DNA of 64,000 nucleotides, from positions 124,001 through 188,000 of the forward strand of contig CACYGX010000005.1 of assembly GCA_902774055.1 (NCBI GenBank), read 5' to 3'. Below the pieces are notes generated by a model. That model did no database searches and was not told the origin of the DNA. It worked only from the letters and a program-made list of their open reading frames with translations. Made by a program: the position numbers and the translations under genes. This DNA is from an uncultured Bacteroidales bacterium (lineage in GTDB: Bacteria; Bacteroidota; Bacteroidia; Bacteroidales; Muribaculaceae). Each line of letters starts with the position of its first letter. Position 1 is the first letter of the stretch. This document shows, piece after piece, positions 8,209-14,537 of this stretch.

Positions 8209-8937
8209 TCAATTGAAGAGTCGGAGGAAGCCGGCGTAGGTGATGGTGGCGCCGAAGCACGTCCCCTTGACGGCGGGGTTGAGCCTGGAATACTTGGCAT
8301 AGGTGACAAATGGGCTGAGGCGGACCGATGACAGGTAATGGGCCTGGCTGTCGCTGCCGAAGGGGTTATCCACAATCTTGCCATGGAGCTTGAAATCGAT
8401 GTCGATGCTTGCCATCCAGCCAAAACTGCTCACGTGCGTGCTCACCACGTTGTCAATCACGGGGCGCTCCTCGCCCTTGTCGTCGGCCTCATACTTGATA
8501 TTGTTCAGGTCCCACGACATGCGGTTCCACGACATGCCCACCAGGGGGGTGACCGAGACACGGCCCTGCCTGAAAACGGTACAGCCCAGCTGCAGTCCCA
8601 CGCCTAGCAGCGTGGGGTTGGCAGTGGCGTTGAGCTGGAGGTTGCGCTTGCTGTCGTCAACGACGGCATAGGGGTTCACGTTCTTGAACGAGGGCTGGCC
8701 GTAGGCGACATTGGCCTTGAGCCTCAATCGCCCATACTCGGCATTCAAGCCACCGGTGAACAGGGCACAGCCCTTGAGGTCATCGCTCAACGACCCCGTG
8801 GGCACGATGCCGCCAGCACCCAGCTCAAAGCCGAGTCCCCAGCCTTGAAACAACGACTCACCCTCCTGGGCGCTCAATGCCGAGGGGGCCAATGCCAATA
8901 TCGCAAGAAGAATCAAAAATACCGTCCGTCTGATCAT
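8209..8937 (-). CDS. Outer membrane beta-barrel-like protein
   Basis: A 242-residue protein with a signal peptide (MIRRTVFLILLAILALAPSALSA-QEG). The rest consists of alternating hydrophobic/polar strands rich in Gly, Tyr and Phe (for example LGFELGAGGIVPTGSL and LRLKANVAYGQPSF), and it ends with an aromatic-rich final strand GATITYAGFLRLF. This is what an 8-10 strand outer membrane protein looks like. The family is not recognised further. It is the first gene of a two-gene unit with the TPR-HTH protein, so it may be a partner or the object of that regulator. Confidence 0.75.
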   Translation of the reverse strand: MIRRTVFLILLAILALAPSALSAQEGESLFQGWGLGFELGAGGIVPTGSLSDDLKGCALFTGGLNAEYGRLRLKANVAYGQPSFKNVNPYAVVDDSKRNLQLNATANPTLLGVGLQLGCTVFRQGRVSVTPLVGMSWNRMSWDLNNIKYEADDKGEERPVIDNVVSTHVSSFGWMASIDIDFKLHGKIVDNPFGSDSQAHYLSSVRLSPFVTYAKYSRLNPAVKGTCFGATITYAGFLRLFN

Positions 8938-8955
8938 AGTTCTTATTTATTATGT

Positions 8956-9070
8956 GGCAACGATATAGATGCTGAAAAAACTGCGAATTTCACAAATCCT
9001 AAAGAAATAATTAGGTATTTCGTAGTTTATAAACAGCAATGACGCACTGGGCAACTGCTATATCGTTACC
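8956..9070. repeat. Imperfect long inverted repeat upstream of the outer membrane protein gene
   Basis: Outer arms GGCAACGATATAG (8956-8968) and CTATATCGTTACC (9058-9070) pair at 12 of 13 positions. Inside, GCTG...AACTGCGAA (8971-8987) faces TTTCGTAGTT...CAGC (9018-9037), and CCTAA faces TTAGG around the centre. It sits between two leftward genes and could fold as a hairpin of about 115 bases. Confidence 0.5.
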
Positions 9071-9147
9071 TGATTAGTTTTTACTATAATAACGGACAAC
9101 GGGCCGTTAAATTGTTTGCCCTGCCGTGTTACACACGCTAGAGGGAA

Positions 9148-9519
9148 TCACCACCACAGGCTGCGGTAATACTTGTGGTAGAGCGAGAGACCCTCGCTGA
9201 TGGGCTTGAGCGAGGCCTTTGCGGCACGCTTGAGGTCGGCCAGGTCTTCCTCGTTGTTCCAGATGGCCTTGATGTAGGCTTTGTACTCGGGAGTGTCCTC
9301 CTCGGTCTGGCAAGCGATGCGCTCAAAGGCGTAGATCATCTTGTCCAGAATACCGTCCCACTCCTCGCGGGACATGTTCAGCCGCGGGGTGCGCTCACAA
9401 TGCTTCTTGAACACCATCAGGCGTGGTAAAATGAAACGTGCAATAGTCACGTCGAAGTCATAAAGTTCTTCGACATCGATGGTCTTGGCAATAGCTTTGG
9501 GGTTGAATTCTTTATCCAT
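9148..9519 (-). CDS. Conserved hypothetical protein, small helical
   Basis: A 123-residue, soluble, mostly helical protein with no signal peptide. It contains Trp-rich segments (SREEWDGILDKMIYAFERI near residue 52, IKAIWNNEEDLADLKRAAK near 84) and ends in YHKYYRSLWW. I do not recognise the family for certain; the pattern of a planned helix plus LDKMIYAFE recalls short proteins found in Bacteroidetes phages and chromosomes. Frame and codon use look real. It stands alone between AT-rich gaps, with no clear partner. Confidence 0.6.
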   Translation of the reverse strand: MDKEFNPKAIAKTIDVEELYDFDVTIARFILPRLMVFKKHCERTPRLNMSREEWDGILDKMIYAFERIACQTEEDTPEYKAYIKAIWNNEEDLADLKRAAKASLKPISEGLSLYHKYYRSLWW

Positions 9520-9703
9520 TTGTTTTGAGAGGTTTTAGAGGATTAATTGTTTTCAGGGGCAATAATAGACATTTTTTCTGACATGACCAAGGATTATCAC
9601 CAAAAACTGTAAGAAAAGGCCCCAATAGTCCAAAAAAACGAAGATAAAAAGCCCCAAATCAAAACAATTCTCCATTCGCCCCCAACTATTCAATTAAAAA
9701 GAT

Positions 9704-9711
9704 TATCTTTG
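9704..9711 (+). promoter_or_regulatory. -7 box directly in front of the mazG-like start codon
   Basis: TATCTTTG fits TAnnTTTG and ends eight bases before the ATG at 9720. No exact TTTG was found at the expected upstream distance. If this box is used, the transcript begins at or within a few bases of the start codon. Confidence 0.55.
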
Positions 9712-9719
9712 TAGGCACT

Positions 9720-10049
9720 ATGACGATTCAAGAGGCTCAAGAGCGTGTTGACGCTTGGATTAAGCAGTATGGGGTGCGCTACTTCAGCGAGTTGACCAAC
9801 ATGGCGGTCCTCACCGAGGAAGTGGGCGAGGTGGCACGCGTCATCTCACGGCGCTATGGCGACCAGTCGAGCAAGCCAGGCGACGACCTGGACCTGGCCG
9901 ACGAATTGGCCGACGTGCTGTGGGTGGTGATATGCCTAGCCAACCAGACGGGCATCGACCTGGATGCCGCACTGGAGCGGAACTTCGCCAAGAAAACCTC
10001 GCGCGACAAGGACAGGCATATCCATAACACGAAACTTATTAACCAATAA
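9720..10049 (+). CDS. MazG-type nucleotide pyrophosphohydrolase
   Basis: A 109-residue single-domain MazG-like enzyme. It carries the metal-binding helix motifs EEVGEVARVI (about residues 33-42) and DLADELADVLWVV (about 58-70), which form the EExxE...ExxD site that binds magnesium and hydrolyses (d)NTPs to the monophosphate and pyrophosphate. The length matches the short, single-domain MazG homologues and iMazG, not the double-domain E. coli MazG. deoC follows 15 bases later in the same direction, so the two form a small nucleotide/deoxynucleoside catabolism unit. Confidence 0.88.
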   Translation: MTIQEAQERVDAWIKQYGVRYFSELTNMAVLTEEVGEVARVISRRYGDQSSKPGDDLDLADELADVLWVVICLANQTGIDLDAALERNFAKKTSRDKDRHIHNTKLINQ

Positions 10050-10064
10050 AAATATCTACGATTT

Positions 10065-11012
10065 ATGAGTAACCACGAACATGAACATTGCGGATGCGGA
10101 TGTGAGCATCACGATCATGACCACAAACCGATGGACAAGTACATGACCGCCATCAACCAGAGCAACGTCACCGTTGACGATGCCGCCGTGAGCGCTGCCG
10201 TGCAAGAGATTATCGACAAGCACGCTGCCGAGAACAACACCCCCGAGGTGCAGCAGTTCTTGCTGAACTGTGTCGACTTGACGACGCTGGCCACCGAGGA
10301 CAGCGAGCGCAGCGTGGCCCGCTTTGTGCAGAAGGTCAACGACTTTGACAACAACTATCCCCAGTACAAGAACGTTGCCGCCATCTGTGTTTACAGCAAC
10401 TTTGCTGCCGTGGTGCGCGGCACACTTGAGGTAAGCGGTGTTGACGTGGCCGTGTGCAGTGCCTGCTTCCCTTCCAGCCAGGCCCACATCGAGACCAAGA
10501 TTGCCGAGACGGCTCTTGCCGTTGCCGATGGCGCCGACGAGGTGGACATCGTGCTCAACGTGGGCTACTTCAAGGACGAAGCCTACGAGGAGTTGTGCGA
10601 TGAAATCGCCGAAATCAAGCATGCTGTGGGCGATCGCCCCTTGAAGGTCATTCTGGAAACTGGCCTGCTGAAAAGCGCCGAGGCCATCCGCCGCGCCAGC
10701 ATCCTGTCGATGTACTCGGGCTGCGACTTCATCAAGACCTCGACGGGCAAGATTTATCCTGGTGCCACATTGGAGGCCGCCTACGTCATGTGCCAGTGCA
10801 TCAAGGAGTACTACGAGAAGCATGGTCGCATGGTGGGCTTCAAGGCTTCGGGCGGCATCCGCTCGACCGAGGAAGCCGTCAAGTACTACACCATCGTCAA
10901 GGAAGTCCTGGGCGAGAAGTGGTTGAACAACCAGTACTTCCGCATTGGCGCCTCGAGCCTGGCCAACGCCCTGTTCCAGTCCTTCACCGGAACCGACGCC
11001 AAGCCGTTCTAA
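10065..11012 (+). CDS. deoC: Deoxyribose-phosphate aldolase with His/Cys-rich N-terminal extension
   Basis: A 315-residue class I aldolase that splits 2-deoxyribose 5-phosphate into glyceraldehyde 3-phosphate and acetaldehyde. The Schiff-base lysine lies in CDFIKTSTGK (Lys224), a second conserved lysine in GFKASGGIR (Lys260), and EVDIVLNVGYF supplies the general-acid region near residue 160. E. coli DeoC has 259 residues; here the N-terminus is extended, and residues 4-20 are almost all His, Glu, Asp, Cys and Gly (HEHEHCGCGCEHHDHDH). That segment looks like a metal-binding tag of unknown use. It is probably cotranscribed with the MazG-like gene. Confidence 0.92.
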   Translation: MSNHEHEHCGCGCEHHDHDHKPMDKYMTAINQSNVTVDDAAVSAAVQEIIDKHAAENNTPEVQQFLLNCVDLTTLATEDSERSVARFVQKVNDFDNNYPQYKNVAAICVYSNFAAVVRGTLEVSGVDVAVCSACFPSSQAHIETKIAETALAVADGADEVDIVLNVGYFKDEAYEELCDEIAEIKHAVGDRPLKVILETGLLKSAEAIRRASILSMYSGCDFIKTSTGKIYPGATLEAAYVMCQCIKEYYEKHGRMVGFKASGGIRSTEEAVKYYTIVKEVLGEKWLNNQYFRIGASSLANALFQSFTGTDAKPF

Positions 11013-11064
11013 TATAAAAAGCAATTAACGACAACTCGTAAAAAACCGAGACTTCAAAAAAGGG

Positions 11065-11131
11065 AAACAATAAATACAATAAGTACAATATATTGATTAC
11101 CAATGGTTTGTATTTATTGTAGTTATTGTTT
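11065..11131. repeat. AT-rich palindromic element, copy 3
   Basis: The left arm 11065-11088 (AAACAATAAATACAATAAGT and on) and right arm 11108-11131 pair at 22 of 24 positions around a middle with TTGATTACC. It lies 50 bases after the deoC stop and ends 18 bases before the MATE start, so it may end the deoC transcript. Confidence 0.65.
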
Positions 11132-11149
11132 TCTTTTAATGTGATTATT

Positions 11150-12463
11150 ATGAAAGAGGGCATGAATCGGGAGATATTGAGGATTGCGTTGCCGGCGATT
11201 GTCGCTAACATCACCGTGCCGTTGCTGGGACTGGTGGATACCGCTATTGCGGGACACTTGGGCAACAAGGTGTTTATCGGTGCCGTGGCAGTGGGTGCGA
11301 TGATGTTCAACCTGGTGTATTGGAACTTCGGGTTCCTGCGCATGAGCACATCGGGCATGACGGCGCAGACGTGCGGCAGCGGCGACTTCAAGGAGAGTGC
11401 CAAACTGCTGGGCGAATCCACTGCGCTGGCGGCCCTCGTATCGGCCATCATCATCGTGCTGCAGTGGCCCATCCGCCTGCTGCTGTTGTGGATCATCGGC
11501 CCCTCGCCCGAGGTAACCTCGCTTGCCATCACCTATTTCACCATCTGCATCTGGGGCGTGCCACCCGTGCTGGTGATGATGGCGTTCAAGGGGTGGTTGC
11601 TAGGAATGCAGGACTCCAAGAGCGCCATGTGGATCTCCATCATGACCAACATCTTCAATATCGCAGCGAGCCTGATTTGCGTGTATCTGTTGAAGATGGG
11701 CTTTGTGGGCATCGCTGTGGGAACACTGGTGGGTGAATGGCTGGGTCTGCTATATGCCGCCCTGACGGTGCAGCACAAGTTTCCACGACTCAACGGCCTG
11801 CTCGACTGGCGCCGCGTGTGGCGTTTCAAGGGCGCAGGACGTTACTTCAAGGTGAGCCGAGACATCTTTGTGCGCAGTTTCCTGCTGATGACGGTGAGCC
11901 TGGCGTTTGTCTCCATCGGAGCCCGTAGCGGCGACCTTATCCTTGCCGTTAATGCCCTGATTTTGCAACTGTTTACCCTTTACAGCCACTTCATGGACGG
12001 TATCGCCTTTGCTGGCGAAGCGGTCGTGGGCAAGTACTACGGCATGGGCGACATGGGGCGCATGAGGCGCTGCGTGCGGCTACTGTTCGGCTGGGGACTG
12101 GGAGTCGCCGCCGTTTTCACACTGATTTACTCCTTCCCGCGCATTGCCTTCTGGCTACTGACCGACCAGCAGAGCGTTATCGAGGCCGCGATGGACTACC
12201 GCGTGTGGTGCGCACTGATTCCCGCAGCGGGTATGGCCGCCTTTGTTTGGGACGGCGTGTTCATCAGCCTGACGCGCTCGATGGGCATGCTCATCTCGGC
12301 AAGCATCGCCTGGTCGCTATTCTTTGTGATTTACTGGATAACCCCTGTCGAGTGGGGCAACAATCGCCTGTGGATCGCCTACCTGAGTTTCCTGGCCCTG
12401 CGCGGCCTCATCCAGACGATACTCTACCACGGCTACCTCAAGCGCGGCATGCTAGAAAAATAA
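11150..12463 (+). CDS. MATE family multidrug/Na+ (or H+) antiporter
   Basis: The ATG at 11150 gives 437 residues; an upstream TTG in frame lies inside the palindromic repeat and is rejected. About twelve membrane segments are visible. The MATE signature begins the chain (REILRIALPAIVANITVPLLGLVDTAIAGHLG), and the second half repeats the pattern (ILAVNALILQLFTLYSHFMDGIAFAGEAVVG). These inner-membrane transporters export cationic drugs and metabolites in exchange for sodium or protons. The protein belongs to the DinF-like branch by its start. A shared terminator separates it from the converging protease gene. Confidence 0.9.
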   Translation: MKEGMNREILRIALPAIVANITVPLLGLVDTAIAGHLGNKVFIGAVAVGAMMFNLVYWNFGFLRMSTSGMTAQTCGSGDFKESAKLLGESTALAALVSAIIIVLQWPIRLLLLWIIGPSPEVTSLAITYFTICIWGVPPVLVMMAFKGWLLGMQDSKSAMWISIMTNIFNIAASLICVYLLKMGFVGIAVGTLVGEWLGLLYAALTVQHKFPRLNGLLDWRRVWRFKGAGRYFKVSRDIFVRSFLLMTVSLAFVSIGARSGDLILAVNALILQLFTLYSHFMDGIAFAGEAVVGKYYGMGDMGRMRRCVRLLFGWGLGVAAVFTLIYSFPRIAFWLLTDQQSVIEAAMDYRVWCALIPAAGMAAFVWDGVFISLTRSMGMLISASIAWSLFFVIYWITPVEWGNNRLWIAYLSFLALRGLIQTILYHGYLKRGMLEK

Positions 12464-12465
12464 GA

Positions 12466-12494
12466 TGACGGAGAGCCACATGGGTCCTCCGTCA
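12466..12494. terminator. Bidirectional hairpin between MATE and the first M6 protease
   Basis: TGACGGAG (12466-12473) pairs with CTCCGTCA (12487-12494), starting three bases after the MATE stop. The same hairpin theme (GACGGAGAGCC...CTCCGTC) follows the other two M6 genes at 14486 and 17664, so the 3' flank was duplicated with the genes. Confidence 0.65.
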
Positions 12495-12518
12495 CAGTTA
12501 TTCTAAATAGGGTAGGTA

Positions 12519-14294
12519 TCAGTTTTCTAACAGCTTGTCGATGAGCACACTCACGTCGGCAATCGTAACACCAGACTTGCCATCAATGTCGGCACAGATG
12601 AGGCAACAGGGGCTATTGCTATCTAATAAATAGTCAATCAGAGCACTCACGTCGGCGATAGAAACCTCACCGCTATGATTTACGTCCCCAACCTGATAAT
12701 TGTGCGTTTCCTTCATGTACCAGAAGCTAGCGGTACCATTATTGAGGACAATTTCGGTCACGGGCTTGCCCAGGTAACCGGCATTGCCCGTGATATTGCC
12801 CATTGCGTCCATATTGAGCTTTGTAGCTGGTGTGGTATCGTCGGTGAGCGCATTTCGATAGTTTTGAGGCCACAGGTCTGAACTCTCACTATATTGAGAC
12901 AACTTATTGTCAGCCGGTATCAAGGTTACCAGCGGGATTTTATCGTTATTAGGCTTGTTGTTGGTCCAATAGCTAGGGCTATAGGTGATATGAGTCACCA
13001 AAATGCCATTCCCAGGCAAGTAGCGGTCCCAACCATGACGACCGCGATACTCCAGAATAAAATACTCGTTGCTGTTGACGTCGCTCTTAATGCGCACAGC
13101 CTTGTCGGTGTATTTGCTCTTTTGATTCCATGGGGTCAGGCTGTAATAAGTGTTAGGCACGGGATTGATATAATCCACCCAACCCATGAATACCTTTTCA
13201 TAGGCAGAATATCCCACCGGCGTATAGCCGTCATTGCAATAGCATCCATAGCACATAACATCCCAGTTTCCCATGCCATAATTCTCGTTGTTGCTCGTGT
13301 CATATAAGTCAGGCAAACCCAGACAATGGCCAAATTCATGGACAAACGTGCCGATGCCGTCGACGGTCTTGCCCGAGTCATTGCTGCCATGCAACTCGTT
13401 GAAAACGGCAAAATGGTTAATATAGGGGTCACCACTGCTAGGGCTGAAAGCGCCATTGCCGCCTCTCGAATAGTACTGTGCAGCCTCAAGGGTCCAATTA
13501 CAGGGCCAAATGGCTTCGGGGTGATACATTGAAGCCTGGGACTCACCCACCCCAGCATAGATGACGATGACCACATCACAGTAGTAGTCATTGTTGGTAT
13601 CATAGGGCTGGAATGAAACGCCGTCGGCAGCAGCCAACTGGCAGGCCTCGGTCACCATCCAGCCGATGCCTTTATCCTTGGCATTGCTCGAACGGCCGCC
13701 GTAGTACTCACGGTCCTGCGACAGACAATAAATGCCATACACGTCAAACATGGGCTTATACAAGCCATTGGACTGGTCGATGAAATACTGGCTTACGCTC
13801 TCATCTCCAGCAAGCATGGCATCAATGATCTTCTCGCGCGTATTGTTGAATTTTTTGTCTTGGAACTCGACAAGGATAATGGGGATGCGACGTTCGCCCT
13901 GGGCAGGAACATCGGCTGTAGCATTGCTGCCCGTAGCATTCAATTTACCTCTTGAATTTGGCAACTTGTAGGGCGTGACTTTCATCGTCAGGTGATTTCT
14001 CTGGGCGGCAACAAAGGCCTTCTCGGCAGCTGTGCGCAGGCCGGCCTCATGAGCTCGCATGGCCGACATGCCCGTTAACGACGAGGTATAATAGAAATCA
14101 CCGTCAACGCCACGTGCAACAGTCAGGCCATCACTGGTCAATATTGCATTGTTGAAGGCATTGCCAACGGCCTGGACCTTCAAGGTCGAGCCATCACTCT
14201 GCTGAAAAGTGTACCACCCTGGCCTAGCAGGCATAGCAATAGCCCATGTTGTAACAAACAACAGCATTAATAGGGAAAAAAGTTTTTTTCTCAT
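12519..14294 (-). CDS. Secreted M6 family metalloprotease with dockerin-like tail (paralogue 1, short form)
   Basis: A 591-residue protein with a signal peptide (MRKKLFSLLMLLFVTTWAIA). A propeptide-like N-terminal region follows (PGWYTFQQSDGSTLKVQAVG to about residue 110), then the M6 peptidase domain with zinc motif HEFGHCLGLPD (HEFGH at 319-323) and downstream GNWDVMCYG. The chain ends directly in two dockerin-like repeats (VGDVNHSGEVSIADVSALID and ICADIDGKSGVTIADVSVLI). It lacks the Hydin-like and fibronectin-like domains of paralogues 2 and 3. M6 enzymes (immune inhibitor A type) are secreted, often attacking host proteins. A -7 box TAATTTTG lies at 14388-14381 on the minus strand. Confidence 0.92.
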   Translation of the reverse strand: MRKKLFSLLMLLFVTTWAIAMPARPGWYTFQQSDGSTLKVQAVGNAFNNAILTSDGLTVARGVDGDFYYTSSLTGMSAMRAHEAGLRTAAEKAFVAAQRNHLTMKVTPYKLPNSRGKLNATGSNATADVPAQGERRIPIILVEFQDKKFNNTREKIIDAMLAGDESVSQYFIDQSNGLYKPMFDVYGIYCLSQDREYYGGRSSNAKDKGIGWMVTEACQLAAADGVSFQPYDTNNDYYCDVVIVIYAGVGESQASMYHPEAIWPCNWTLEAAQYYSRGGNGAFSPSSGDPYINHFAVFNELHGSNDSGKTVDGIGTFVHEFGHCLGLPDLYDTSNNENYGMGNWDVMCYGCYCNDGYTPVGYSAYEKVFMGWVDYINPVPNTYYSLTPWNQKSKYTDKAVRIKSDVNSNEYFILEYRGRHGWDRYLPGNGILVTHITYSPSYWTNNKPNNDKIPLVTLIPADNKLSQYSESSDLWPQNYRNALTDDTTPATKLNMDAMGNITGNAGYLGKPVTEIVLNNGTASFWYMKETHNYQVGDVNHSGEVSIADVSALIDYLLDSNSPCCLICADIDGKSGVTIADVSVLIDKLLEN

Positions 14295-14485
14295 TTAATA
14301 CGATAATAGATTATGTTAATGAAATAATAAATGTGGTATATATTACCACTTGAATTAGTGTTGATTAAGCAATTTTGGGGCAAAATTAAGCATAAATAAT
14401 TAAGTAAACAAGCAAATGGCATCAATAACGGACTTTACATTAGCATTGGCCACAAATTAGCATCTACAATTCATCCAATAAATGA

Positions 14486-14512
14486 GACGGAGAGCCAGTG
14501 TGGCCCTCCGTC
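14486..14512 (-). terminator. Hairpin after M6 paralogue 2
   Basis: GACGGAGAGCCA (14486-14497) pairs with TGGCCCTCCGTC (14501-14512) with one mismatch and a 3-base loop. It is followed on the minus strand by TCATTTATTGG and lies 26 bases after the stop. Confidence 0.7.
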
Positions 14513-14537
14513 ACAGTTATTGTAAGTAGGATAGGTA

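Noticed and set aside
10056..11024. 322-codon open frame opposite deoC
   Set aside because: Antisense shadow of a strongly biased gene; no recognisable protein features.
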